From contig MLAK01001404.1 of NCBI GenBank assembly GCA_001839685.1, positions 1 to 64,000 of the forward strand: a stretch of DNA of 64,000 bases, written 5' to 3'. This document shows positions 40,707 through 50,755 of this stretch, in pieces. The notes under the pieces are model-generated. The model had not been told where the DNA came from. It was given only the letters and a program-made list of their open reading frames with translations, and did not search any database. Numbering within the stretch: the first letter of the stretch is position 1; every line of letters starts with the position of its first letter. Both the position numbers and the translations under genes were made by a program. Source of the DNA: Tritrichomonas foetus. Taxonomy: Eukaryota; Parabasalia; Tritrichomonadida; Tritrichomonadidae.

Positions 40707-40966
40707 AGGTGGTTTTTATTAAGGAAATTGAATGATTTATTTTCCATTATCTCAATTTTAAATTTAAACGCATAGATTCCTTCTCAAAAAACACAAACGG
40801 TCGTCAGTTACACATTTATCGCTCATTGAATGGGTTGATTCAACTCAATTGAATTTGTCATCAAAACTTTTAATTCAAAAGTTCTTTTGCAATTGAATGT
40901 AATTTTTATACGTTTAAAATATTTCATTTTTTTCTAAAGCACTAACCCAAAACACCAAAAACCAAG
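40707..40966. other. Upstream region of coiled-coil gene 2
   Basis: AT-rich; holds an AACGCA at 40766-40771 like those upstream of gene 1, and a TCATT initiator-like site about 45 bases before the ATG. Confidence 0.35.
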
Positions 40967-43900
40967 ATGTACGATTCAGAGTCATCACGAATCGAATATT
41001 CAGAGCTTGATTCAAGTAGAGCTCGCCTCCCAAGAGATTCCGAATTAAAAGACGCAAACGACGAATTATTGAAAGAGAATACAGTTCTTCGTTCACAATT
41101 TGAAGATGCTATTAAGATTACACGCCAATTAGAAGAATTACATTCACAAAATAATGAATTACATAGCACAATTCGAACTCTTCGTGCTGAAAACGAAGAT
41201 TTAACACATCGTCTTGAAATTAGTTTACAAAGCAACAAAGAAATGAGTGCTAAGTTAAATGATGAAAAACGCAGTTGCACTACTATTCGTGGAACAGATT
41301 TAAATTCGATGACTAAAGAAATTGAAAAGATTAAGCAACAAAGCAAAGCGCAACTTGATTCTATTTATGATCAACTTGAAAAATCGAAACAATCGATTGA
41401 ACGTGAGAGTGTAGAAAAACGTCTTTTAGCTTCTAAACTTGATCATATTTTAGAAGATTCACAACGTTATTTCCAAACACGTTTTAATAATATTGATGAA
41501 TTTATGATTTTCTTATCAACACCTCCAGTTGCTCAAGAAACAGCAATAGCATCAACAACAACAGGAACAGGAACAACTACATTAACAACAGGAACAACAT
41601 CTAGTCTTCAACAACAAAACACTATTGATCGTCTTGAACGTAAATTAAAGCATCTTAAGAATAAACTTAAAGCATCATTAACAACTACAACATCTCTTGA
41701 AGATCAAATAACGAAGAAACAACAAGAATTTAATACAGAAAGATCAACACTTCGTAATCAAATTACTAATTTAGAACATAATGTTCAAGAAGTTGAAGAT
41801 TCTAAGAAACAAATTGAAACTACATTAAATTATCAAATCACTGCACTTCAACAAAAATATTCTAATCTTAATAAGAAATATGATTCATTAACTGAACAAT
41901 ATAAGAATGTTCAAACAGAACAAAAAGAATTACGTAAGAATAATAGTCAACTTCAAAAAGAATTAGATGAAGTTACATTAAAACTTCAATTTGCTAAAGA
42001 TCATCAACGTCAACAAGAAGAAGAACTTTCAATTGTACATCAGCAACAAAAACATTTGTCTCCATCTTCATCATTATCATCACATCTACAATTAAATCAA
42101 CAACAACAACAACATTTTACTGATGAATCACTTCTTCAACGTAATGAAGAACTTCAAGAACAATTATTAACAGTACAAAAGAAACGTGATGAATTAACTA
42201 ATCTTCTTCGTCAAAGTGAAACAACTAATAACAATTTAATTATTACTGTTGAAAAACATAAATCTGAATATGAAGCACTTCAACATCTTCATGAAAGTGA
42301 TCAAGAAGAAATTGAAGCACTTCGTCGTGCATTACATATTAAAGAAACAACAGAACAAGAAATTCGTGAAAAGAATAAGAATGCACCACGTCAACCATCG
42401 ACACGTATTCTTAAACTTCAAAAAGCATTAGATCATGAAAAACAAAAAGTTTATCAACTTCAAGCACTTGAAAACAAATTAAATACCCGAATCGAAGATT
42501 TAGAATCAGAGCTTCGTCTTGCTACACAAACAGTTCAAGATTCCGAACGTGAAACAGAACGTGCTCGTAATGAATTACAAGATGTTCGTCGTCAACTTGA
42601 AAATCAACAACCATTAACTGCTGATGATTTATTACCACCAAATGTTTTCAATTGTGAAGAATTTGATCCATCATTATCATCAGCTATTGTACGTATTGCT
42701 AATAATTCAGCACTTCAACCCGTTTCTAAACTTCATAATTGTTTTAAGACGATTCGTAAACATTATGGTAAACAAATTCAATCTCGTGATGAAGCACTTG
42801 ATCAAGCATTTAATGAAAATCAAACATTATCTAATTCATTTAATCAATTTTTAGTTGATGCGTCTATTGCATTAAATGATCAAGCTGTTACCCTTCAAGA
42901 TTTCTTTGGTTATAATGCTGGCCATAAAATTGTTGATGAAATTGCACAACTTCGTTTAAATCAAGCTAATCTTCGTCATCAATATGATACATTAAAAGGC
43001 TTTATTAATTTATTCCAAACAACATTTAATCCATATTATCCAGAATGTTGTACTGAACTTTCCCAACAAATTCAAGAAATTCGTTTAATTCTTGAAAATC
43101 TAAAAGAAGCCATTACTCTTCGTAGTAAGAAGATTCATGAATTAAAAGCAGTTGTTCGTTCTACAAATGCCACATTAAAGAGCAAAGAAATTGAATATGA
43201 AAATTCACTTCATTCATTAGAAGATGTTAATAATGAATTAACAATTAAAGTTCGTCATCTTCAAAATGAGAATAAAACATTACTAGAACAAAATAATCAA
43301 TTAACTGTTGAAATTAATAATGTTACACAAGAACGTGAACAATTAGAATCAACTATTATTCAAGAACAAGATGAACATAATAATTCACTTATTGAAAACT
43401 TCCATAAACAAGAACTTCAATATAAACATGAACTTGAAACTAAGAATGAACAACTTAAACAACTTCGTCTTTCTATTTCAACTTATGAAAATGAAATTCA
43501 AAAACAACGTCAATTAATTAATAGTTTAAAGACAGCCCGTCAACAACGTGATCAAGAATATGCCGAACTTCAACGTTCATTAAATGAACATGAAGTTATT
43601 GCTAATGAGCGTCTTGAAACAGAAAAGAAGAATATTATCCAAACATTTGAACATGCAATTAAAGAACTTAAAGAACAATGTGAGAAACATCGTTGTGATG
43701 TTCAAAAGATGGCAACACAAGTAAGTGAAACTGAATTAAAGAATGCACAATATCAACAAGAAATTAAAGTTGTTCGTAAAGAGAAACGTAAGATGGAAAC
43801 TGAAGTTTCTAATATGAAGAATCAATTAGAACGTGAACGTAAATTAATGGAATCTTCTATTCGTGCACAAAAAGTTCAAGCAGAAGCAACATATAATTCA

Positions 43901-44164
43901 CGTCTTGAAGAACAACGTAATAAATTTGAAACAGAACGTCGTCGTTTAATTGCACTTGGAACAGAAACATTCCGTAATTTCTTCAATCCATCCGATACAA
44001 TTGATGAACGTTCATTCCGTTGTGTTTTAGATAAAGCACGTGATACAATTACTCGTCTAAATAATTCCGATTTATCAATTCGTCGTATGTTATGTGTTGC
44101 TGAACAACAAACAACACCAGATGCAGTTGCCCAATTACTTATGAACAAAGGCTGTACTGCATGA
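40967..44164 (+). CDS. Long coiled-coil protein, paralogue 2
   Basis: 1065 residues, colinear with the gene at 37002-40157 over its full length and sharing the islands MYDSESSR, LKENTVLRSQFEDAIKIT, NDEKRSCTTIRGTDLNSM, DEFMIFLSTPP, FDPSLSSAIVRIANNSALQP, NQTLSNSFNQFLVDASIAL, IDERSFRCVLDKARDTI and the DAVAQLLM end followed by NKGCTA. It differs by a Thr-rich insert near residues 192-212 and a Gln/Ser-rich insert near 355-385, and by far more A/T-ending codons. Probably a cytoskeletal structural protein like its partner. An old tandem duplication around the tRNA. No catalytic motif. Confidence 0.85.
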   Translation: MYDSESSRIEYSELDSSRARLPRDSELKDANDELLKENTVLRSQFEDAIKITRQLEELHSQNNELHSTIRTLRAENEDLTHRLEISLQSNKEMSAKLNDEKRSCTTIRGTDLNSMTKEIEKIKQQSKAQLDSIYDQLEKSKQSIERESVEKRLLASKLDHILEDSQRYFQTRFNNIDEFMIFLSTPPVAQETAIASTTTGTGTTTLTTGTTSSLQQQNTIDRLERKLKHLKNKLKASLTTTTSLEDQITKKQQEFNTERSTLRNQITNLEHNVQEVEDSKKQIETTLNYQITALQQKYSNLNKKYDSLTEQYKNVQTEQKELRKNNSQLQKELDEVTLKLQFAKDHQRQQEEELSIVHQQQKHLSPSSSLSSHLQLNQQQQQHFTDESLLQRNEELQEQLLTVQKKRDELTNLLRQSETTNNNLIITVEKHKSEYEALQHLHESDQEEIEALRRALHIKETTEQEIREKNKNAPRQPSTRILKLQKALDHEKQKVYQLQALENKLNTRIEDLESELRLATQTVQDSERETERARNELQDVRRQLENQQPLTADDLLPPNVFNCEEFDPSLSSAIVRIANNSALQPVSKLHNCFKTIRKHYGKQIQSRDEALDQAFNENQTLSNSFNQFLVDASIALNDQAVTLQDFFGYNAGHKIVDEIAQLRLNQANLRHQYDTLKGFINLFQTTFNPYYPECCTELSQQIQEIRLILENLKEAITLRSKKIHELKAVVRSTNATLKSKEIEYENSLHSLEDVNNELTIKVRHLQNENKTLLEQNNQLTVEINNVTQEREQLESTIIQEQDEHNNSLIENFHKQELQYKHELETKNEQLKQLRLSISTYENEIQKQRQLINSLKTARQQRDQEYAELQRSLNEHEVIANERLETEKKNIIQTFEHAIKELKEQCEKHRCDVQKMATQVSETELKNAQYQQEIKVVRKEKRKMETEVSNMKNQLERERKLMESSIRAQKVQAEATYNSRLEEQRNKFETERRRLIALGTETFRNFFNPSDTIDERSFRCVLDKARDTITRLNNSDLSIRRMLCVAEQQTTPDAVAQLLMNKGCTA

Positions 44165-44949
44165 AAACATTAATTTTTTCATTTTTCTTTCTTTTTTGTA
44201 CAGTCTTTTTAAAATTATGAATAATAATTTTAATTTAAGACATTTAATTTGAAAACCAATTTGACATTTAATTTTACTTCAATAAACTCAACACGTGACA
44301 AATTCAAATTCTTTCTTTCTTTAGCTTTTTCTTTTTCCATATGCTAATTATTAAAAATCATTTTTCATTGTAACTGTCATTTCACTTCACTAGTCAATCA
44401 CTTCTTTATTGTAGATTTTTTTCGAAAACATAAGCGCGAAATAAAAATCATTTATATTTTCTAAGATATAAAATAATGAATCAGATTTTATAAAATTTTA
44501 CTTACATTAAAATATTTCAAGCAAAAGGAAATCTTTTGAATGAGTCATCAGTAAATATTTTGAATGATTTATTTAGTTTCAGGTGGTGTACTCCATTTCA
44601 GACCTCAACATCGAATTAAGTAACAATTTCCAAAAATATTTGTTCAACCATATCAGCTTATATCCGGCACATATACGAGTTTTTTCGATAATAAAAAACA
44701 ATATCCCAAAGTGTGAATAGGAACTCATTTCTTCTTTTTATATATTTAGTGGAATGTTTGGAAGCTTATTAAGCATGTCAATTGCTGAATAAGTATAAGA
44801 ATATTTTCCTTTTTTTTTGTGTGCCATCAAACGATGAAATTAAACATAATTGAAAGATAATGGTCAATAAAATTGAATTACAAAGGTCTATTTTTTGAAA
44901 GAGGGGTATTGAAACATTTGTGCTATGAGTTTACAATAAAAGACCTCCC
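44165..44949. other. Convergent intergenic region
   Basis: AT-rich, between coiled-coil gene 2 and the pseudokinase. A slightly GC-richer patch at 44580-44640 has no recognised RNA fold. Confidence 0.3.
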
Positions 44950-46287
44950 TTAACATTTTGGAATAGAAGCGTATGATCTTGGTGCCCTTTTCATTTCGGT
45001 CTTCTCAATAGTGATCATACTTTCGATTGAGTGAGTTGAATGAAGTTTCGAAATTGGCACTGTTAACGTGAACCTTCCTTTCTTTACAACTTGATTCACC
45101 GTCTTCTCTATATCATTTTCAATTAGATTTGAATCTGATTGTGTATCTGATTTAGAACTTTTATCACTTTCATCATCTTCACCAAAATCAAACAAAATTT
45201 TTTCTTTTGATGAACTATTTGAGGTGCTGTTTCCAATAACGATACTGTTTTCTTTATTATTAGAATTATCTATTTCAGCATTATTTTCATCAGAAGCATC
45301 ACTACTGTTGGAAACTTCACCAGTTTTTGAATTATTTTGAATGTTTGATGAGAACTCCAATTCAATTTTGTTAATAATGTCATCAGTTTGTTTATTATTT
45401 TGAATAGCAACTCTTTGAACGAGTGGTGGAAGATGTGACATTAAGGCAATATCAACATATTCACATTTTTTGGCAATTGATAAAAATTTGCTTTTCAAAA
45501 GTTGTGAAGCTGATGGTCTTTGTTTAGGATCTTTTTGTAAGCAACTATTCACGAAACTAATGAATGATTGTGACCACTTCCCTTTGGGAAGGGTTGGTGA
45601 TTTTCCATCAATTATGGATTTGACCTGTTCAATTGGATTTAGGTCAAAGTATGGCGGTTTTCCTGTTGCTAACTCGATTGCTACGATTCCAAGACTCCAA
45701 ATATCAACACTTTTATCGTAATTAACGCCTTTCAATAGTAACTCTGGTGCTGTGTAACAAGAAGATTCCATTGTCGATGTTCGCTCGGGATTAAATTTTC
45801 CATTATTAATCAAAGACCTGGCTTTCCAAAAACCGCCAACTTTGACTTCTCCTGAACACATCATCAATATATTATGTGTTTTAAGGTACCTGTGAACGTG
45901 GTGTGCTTGATGATAATATTGGAAAAAAGAAACAACTTGGTGTAAAATTGAAGCGATTAATACTTCATCTTTGATGCCATTTGGAAATTGGTATTTCAAA
46001 ATATCGCTTAAACAACCGCCATCGATAAATTCTGTAATTACGTATAAAATGTTTTTTTCGGTGAAAGACCCGTAATATCGCATCATATGTGAATGCGAAG
46101 TGGTTGCCCAGTCTCCGATTTCACTTCGAATGTCACTAATTTTCATTGGAGTAATTTCGAGATCGACTTGTTTCATTGCGACAAGTTTACCGTTTGTGAT
46201 GCAACGAGCAACGTAAACTTTGGAGTATGTTGTGCTCCCAAGAAGTCCTAAAATTTGGTATTGAGAAGCATCAAGCGGAAAAACCAT
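44950..46287 (-). CDS. STE20/STRAD-like protein pseudokinase
   Basis: 445 residues. The kinase fold covers about residues 8-270: Gly-loop LLGSTTYSKVY (only partly conserved), the VAIK lysine in VAMKQVD (Lys39), MMRYYGSFTEKNILYVITEF, SCYTAPELL, VDIWSLGIVAIELATGKPPYFDLNP and DPKQRPSASQLL. The sequence is most like germinal-centre STE20 kinases. HRD has become HRY (132-134) and DFG has become GGF (151-153), so both catalytic aspartates are lost. This is a STRAD-like state that suggests an allosteric partner for another kinase. After the kinase domain the protein is Ser/Asn/Asp-rich with acidic runs. The same double loss occurs in the kinase at 17427-18578. Confidence 0.85.
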   Translation of the reverse strand: MVFPLDASQYQILGLLGSTTYSKVYVARCITNGKLVAMKQVDLEITPMKISDIRSEIGDWATTSHSHMMRYYGSFTEKNILYVITEFIDGGCLSDILKYQFPNGIKDEVLIASILHQVVSFFQYYHQAHHVHRYLKTHNILMMCSGEVKVGGFWKARSLINNGKFNPERTSTMESSCYTAPELLLKGVNYDKSVDIWSLGIVAIELATGKPPYFDLNPIEQVKSIIDGKSPTLPKGKWSQSFISFVNSCLQKDPKQRPSASQLLKSKFLSIAKKCEYVDIALMSHLPPLVQRVAIQNNKQTDDIINKIELEFSSNIQNNSKTGEVSNSSDASDENNAEIDNSNNKENSIVIGNSTSNSSSKEKILFDFGEDDESDKSSKSDTQSDSNLIENDIEKTVNQVVKKGRFTLTVPISKLHSTHSIESMITIEKTEMKRAPRSYASIPKC

Positions 46288-47361
46288 GACGGATATCTTA
46301 CTAAAGTTGTTTCAATTTTGAAAGAGTTGTGAAATTGAATAGATTTGATAAGCAGCTTTCTGCTTTTATATGGTCCACACATCTCAATCTTATCCTATAA
46401 ATTTATTTATTTCAATATTGAAAAGATTACTATATTCAATTTGTTACGTTCTTTAGTTGATGACAGTTCTCAAAAAAATAGTTTTCTTTCAATATTTCTT
46501 GAATGAAGAAAGATAATTGTGAGGAATTGAGAGATTTGTGGAAATTTAAATGAATTTAATTGATAAGCAAATTGAATGAATGAATTGATCGGTGAATTCT
46601 TTGCAAAAAGCATGTATCATACCAGTTTGATTAATGATAAAGCCATAATATTTAGTCATGGTTATTTGGCTTCTAATGTAATTAAAAAGAATGGATATTT
46701 TTTGTAAATGACAGATTTATTTTTCTGTCGAAAGTAAAACCGTACATAGGTGATTTTTGTCAAAAAAGGATTAAACACAAAGTTCTTTCCACAAAGGCCT
46801 TTTGATTTGATTCTATGGTGAAAGTATACAATTTGGAAAAGATTTCATTATTGGATGACTTTTTTATTACAAAATGGTATCTTCTATTAAAAGTTCTTCA
46901 TTAGCTTTATATTCACCTAATGATCAATTCATATATTTTCATATATTGAATTAATCACTATATGAATTCATGAATTGTGCTCCTCAACTCTCCCTCTTTA
47001 ATCAATCATATATTTTTCTCATCACATGGCATGTTACTTGGTTAGCAGAGAAGAAGAAAAGTTTTTCATCATGAAAAAAGGGGATGAATTATAAAACACT
47101 GTGATTCAAAAGCATGACATCTTTAGACTGATTAAACTAGATTGAATCTAGTATATTCATTACAGAGATGAATGTCAGCCCATTTGAAGAAGCAGGAAAT
47201 GGCCACTAGATTTTTCAATATTATATTTCATTGCTCTTGCGCTCAACAAAACTTGACTTGGTTTCTTTTCATAGATAGAGCAAATTTCGCAGACGCTTAG
47301 CAAAACTTCGAAGTATTTTAAAAATATGTCGATTAAATTTGTATCAACATTGTAGATAGAT
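46288..47361. other. Intergenic region upstream of the pseudokinase and MITE
   Basis: AT-rich; a 43-codon ATG frame at 46576-46707 (+) has no recognised domain and is not called. It ends at a MITE insertion site. Confidence 0.35.
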
Positions 47362-47370
47362 ATCTACATC
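47362..47370. repeat. Target-site duplication, left (ATCTACATC)
   Basis: Direct repeat of 9 bp, identical to 47649-47657. Confidence 0.8.
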
Positions 47371-47648
47371 TAAGGCTCGCTGTGGCCAGTTTTTTTACGG
47401 GGATTTTTCACGCACTGGGAGGCCAAATGGAAAAGGCACAATCATGGCCAAATCGGAAAAAATATCGGTTAATAGTTAAATATTTAGCCTAAAACGGTCT
47501 ATGGCAACCATAAATTTGCACTTTTTGTATGTAGTTAACCATTTAATTTCAGAAAAACATGTCAGCAAATTGGCAATTTTTTTTTCCACTGTTCACAAAA
47601 TTTTTTTTTTGTGGTCACTACCAAAAACTACTAGCCCTTGCGAGCCTT
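47371..47648. mobile_element. MITE with 10-bp terminal inverted repeats and an 8-9 bp target-site duplication
   Basis: The element starts TAAGGCTCGC at 47371 and its right end is the reverse complement; the last base can be given to element or target. Beyond the first ten bases the ends still match in part (GGCCAGT versus GGCTAGT). The flanking ATCTACATC occurs at 47362-47370 and again at 47649-47657. About 278 bp, no coding capacity, GC-richer than its surroundings. An 8-9 bp duplication points to a hAT- or Mutator-type transposase acting in trans. Confidence 0.8.
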
Positions 47649-47657
47649 ATCTACATC
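47649..47657. repeat. Target-site duplication, right (ATCTACATC)
   Basis: Direct repeat of 9 bp, identical to 47362-47370; its first base can instead be counted as the last base of the element. Confidence 0.8.
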
Positions 47658-47793
47658 ATTTTAGCTCATTTTAAGTGTTCCAAAACAAAACTCAAATCTA
47701 TATAGATATAAATATACTAAAAAATGCCAAGTTTGAAAATCCTTTTTCTGACAAAACCTCATAAAAACTGCCATGTGAAATAAAAAAATCATC

Positions 47794-47798
47794 TCACA
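47794..47798 (+). promoter_or_regulatory. Initiator (TCACA) of the profilin gene
   Basis: TCACA 15-19 bases before the profilin ATG at 47813, with another TCAT just upstream. Confidence 0.4.
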
Positions 47799-47812
47799 TT
47801 CCATTTATTTAA

Positions 47813-48184
47813 ATGTCTTGGAGTCAATTTATCGATATGTTGGGGCATGATGTCACAAATGCAACTATATTTACATTAGATAGGAGGGTTCTTGCATCAA
47901 CCAAGGACTTCTCACTCAATGATGACGAGCTAACGCAAATTTTGAATTTATACGATAAAGGATCAGTATTTATGAGTGCAACTTTAGTATTTCAAGGCGA
48001 AAACTACACAATTATGAAAGCGGACAGCGAAAATTTGCAGATGAAATCTCACTCGTTCGGATTAATGATGTCAAAATGTAAAACTTGCATTGTATTCGCT
48101 TTTCACAATGATAGAATCCACCCACAAAACTGCTATGATGCTGTGGTGAAAGTTGCAGATATTTTACGGAGCCATGGATATTAA
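47813..48184 (+). CDS. Profilin
   Basis: 123 residues, the normal profilin length. It begins MSWSQFIDMLGHDVTNATIF (profilin MSWQ-x-YVD...), has the central VFQGENYTIMKADSENLQMK strand block that matches the G-x-KY-x-x-I-R/K segment, and ends with the helix DAVVKVADILRSHGY (the VADYL-x-x-x-GY end). The N-terminal and C-terminal helices together make the poly-proline site (Trp3, Tyr-last). Profilin binds actin monomers and proline-rich nucleators such as formins and sets actin polymerisation in the cytoplasm. The stop runs into TAAA. Confidence 0.9.
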   Translation: MSWSQFIDMLGHDVTNATIFTLDRRVLASTKDFSLNDDELTQILNLYDKGSVFMSATLVFQGENYTIMKADSENLQMKSHSFGLMMSKCKTCIVFAFHNDRIHPQNCYDAVVKVADILRSHGY

Positions 48185-48322
48185 AAAATTATTGCATAAA
48201 TATATTCACAAAATGTTGAGTTTTGTTCTTCCATGTGAAAATTAAATAAATAAATCATGTGATTGTTAACGTTTTGACATTTCTAATCATCAAAAATTTT
48301 TTTCTTTTTACCAATTTCTATC

Positions 48323-48482
48323 GAACTTGGATTTGTTTCTTTCGAACTTTGTTTTGTTTCTTTTGAACTTGGATTTGTTTCTTTTGAACTTGGTTTTGTT
48401 TCTTTCGAACTTGGATTTGTTTCTTTTGAACTTGGTTTTGTTTCTTTCGAACTTGGTTTTGTTTCTTTCGAACTTTGTTTTG
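48323..48482. repeat. 21-bp minisatellite, eight copies
   Basis: Eight copies of a 21-bp unit (GAACTTGGATTTGTTTCTTTC), spaced exactly 21 bases from 48323 to 48470, with variation at a few positions. Being a multiple of three, the minus strand reads as repeated SSKETKP or SSKETNP heptapeptides and closes with a short basic tail and stop. No ATG is available, so this is probably a non-coding array between profilin and RFC1. Confidence 0.85.
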
Positions 48483-48595
48483 ATTATCTAGTTGTGAGAA
48501 TGTAAAAAGAGCTAAAAAATATAGAATTCAAATAATATTTATATCAACGATAGTTATTAAGTAATATATTATAAAAACATTACAGAAAAAAGCAA

Positions 48596-50755
48596 TTATT
48601 TCTTTCCTCTTCTATTTTTGGGCATTGATCTGATGAAATAGTCTGCTCTTTCTTCTTCTGTAGTTGCATAAGCCGTCTTTTTCATTGCACCATGCCTCTT
48701 TTCGTATAGTTTTTTGAATGAATTATTTGTTGCAGTTCCAACAACAGGGATTGAATGCAATCCGAATTCTATCACCTTCTTTAGGTTTTCTAAATCATCT
48801 TTGATCAGCTCAAATTCATCAAGAACCTCAAGAGCTTCTTCTTCTTTACCATCATTAAGTAAAGCTGTCAGCTTATGAGCGATTACTTCTGCAATTGATC
48901 GTCTAAAAGTATTCTTTGATACACCACATGATCGTCTACATCTCATTGAAATCTCACTAAGAATCTTTGAGTGCGAATTCATTGTTGCCATTCGTTTGAA
49001 ATCATCAGGAATTGGCTTAATGAAAGTATTTGGATACATTGGTGGCTTCTTTGCATTCGGGCAAGCTACAGCAGGTAAAATAGATGATGTTACAGCAAGA
49101 GCATTAAGCATATCCCATGCGTTTTCACCACGTACAACATTTTCCATTTCTGAGCCATAAGCCATAGAATCAATTGCAGAAAACCAGGAATTAAAATCTT
49201 TGCCATTCATTCCGCACATTTGATGAACATAATTTGGCATTGAATTATAATCTACAAAGAAACAATCAAACTTTTCCTCGAGTTTTGTTTGTGGCTTGAA
49301 CATATTAACACAAGCATCAAATGGATCTGAAACAGCTGTATCTTTCATGCATGAATTTTCAACTCCATTGGACCAAAGTTGTAGAGAATTTAAAGTTGAT
49401 CGAATATCACCAGCTGAACGAGTAGTTAATGTGATATATTTTGTTCTATTCATACTAATATTTTCATATTTACAAATATCACTAACTCGTTGAGCTATTT
49501 CTACATTAGATGGTGCAGAAAATGGAAGATCAATTACGTATTTGTTTAATGTTGACATTTTCTTATTAAAACGATCATTACAGATACAAATGATTGGAAT
49601 TCGACTATTTTTCATGAAATCAGTCAAAGCTTTAATTCCTCCCTTATCTCCAGTTGACATTCCATCAATTTCATCAAAAATGATGCAAGATCGAAGATGA
49701 GTTGATTGGCCATTGTTATATTTAAACAAAGTTTGATTCGAAAAAATATCACGCGCAATTTTTTCAACAGTTGCCTTATTTCTTGTATCACTGGCATTGA
49801 ATTCAATCACGTGATAACCAGTGGCTTTGGCACACATAACAGCAGCTGTAGTTTTTCCAATTCCTGGTGGACCATATATCAAAACTCCTTTCTTTTGTTG
49901 TTTTTCAAAATCTCGCAAAAACAAGCGCAATTTCTCAACAGCAGATTTGTTTCCAACAAGTTCGTCGAAAGTTTTTGGACGATACTTTTCGGTAAATAAC
50001 TGAATTTGTGTGTTAGGTTTTGGTGGGGGTGGAATTGCAGGTTGACTATCTGAATGGGGTTGAACTTTTATTGGAGAAACAACTGATAATCCAATTTGTT
50101 TGGGCTGTGAATCAAAAGAAGCTAATTTGTTTGTTGCCAGTGATGGATGAATAGAAATTTTCTTCTTTGTCTCTTCAACTTTTTCTGATGGATGAGAGGC
50201 TGTGTTTTGGGGTTGGACTGATTGTCTTAAAATATAAAAGAATCCATCTTCATCAATAATTGGCAAGCCTTTTTCGTTGGCCTCATCAAGTTTCTTCCTG
50301 CCAACGTCTTTCACGCCTCTGATAAAAACATCTGTTTTGCCTGAAACAGAAGCAGTTAATCGTCCACCGTATTTAGAAATAAGTTCCCTCAATTGTTGTC
50401 GTGTGATAGAATTTAATGTCCCTGATGCTGTGAATGTGATTCCATTTAAGCAATTCTCATGTCCAGTTGGAATCTCAACTTTTCCTGCATGAGGGGGGTC
50501 GTCTGTGTGGCTGCTTTTGGAGTTATTTACAAATTCGAAATCAGGCGATGGTTTCGGCAAAGGAAGTGGTAAAATTGCTTTCACTATATTTGGCTTTGCT
50601 GGTTTCTTAACTTTTTTCTCGATTTTATCTTGTGGATTTTTTTGATCTGCTGATGTTGATGTTTCTGGTTTTGATTTCGATGGCTGACTTGGCGGTTTAT
50701 TTTGTGATGATTTCTTTGAAGAATTTGATGATGAAAGAAATGTACGAATATCCAT
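48596..50755 (-). CDS. RFC1: Replication factor C large subunit
   Basis: 719 residues. It begins MDIRTFLSS, a good match to the conserved RFC1 start MDIRKFF, so this ATG is right. A disordered Lys/Pro-rich leader precedes a BRCT domain at about 95-185 (CLNGITFTASGTLNSITRQQ, GRLTASVSGKTDVFIRG). An AAA+ clamp-loader module follows: EKYRPKTFDELVGN, Walker A GPPGIGKTT, Walker B CIIFDEIDGM, and sensor region IICICNDRFNKK. The helical collar and C-terminal RFC1 domain end the protein (EEEALEVLDEFELI), with a basic tail. RFC1 loads PCNA onto primed DNA in the nucleus. Shorter than human RFC1 (1148), mainly in the disordered regions. Confidence 0.93.
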   Translation of the reverse strand: MDIRTFLSSSNSSKKSSQNKPPSQPSKSKPETSTSADQKNPQDKIEKKVKKPAKPNIVKAILPLPLPKPSPDFEFVNNSKSSHTDDPPHAGKVEIPTGHENCLNGITFTASGTLNSITRQQLRELISKYGGRLTASVSGKTDVFIRGVKDVGRKKLDEANEKGLPIIDEDGFFYILRQSVQPQNTASHPSEKVEETKKKISIHPSLATNKLASFDSQPKQIGLSVVSPIKVQPHSDSQPAIPPPPKPNTQIQLFTEKYRPKTFDELVGNKSAVEKLRLFLRDFEKQQKKGVLIYGPPGIGKTTAAVMCAKATGYHVIEFNASDTRNKATVEKIARDIFSNQTLFKYNNGQSTHLRSCIIFDEIDGMSTGDKGGIKALTDFMKNSRIPIICICNDRFNKKMSTLNKYVIDLPFSAPSNVEIAQRVSDICKYENISMNRTKYITLTTRSAGDIRSTLNSLQLWSNGVENSCMKDTAVSDPFDACVNMFKPQTKLEEKFDCFFVDYNSMPNYVHQMCGMNGKDFNSWFSAIDSMAYGSEMENVVRGENAWDMLNALAVTSSILPAVACPNAKKPPMYPNTFIKPIPDDFKRMATMNSHSKILSEISMRCRRSCGVSKNTFRRSIAEVIAHKLTALLNDGKEEEALEVLDEFELIKDDLENLKKVIEFGLHSIPVVGTATNNSFKKLYEKRHGAMKKTAYATTEEERADYFIRSMPKNRRGKK

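Noticed and set aside
46576..46707. 43-codon ATG frame
   Set aside because: Frames of this length are expected by chance in the window; no domain.
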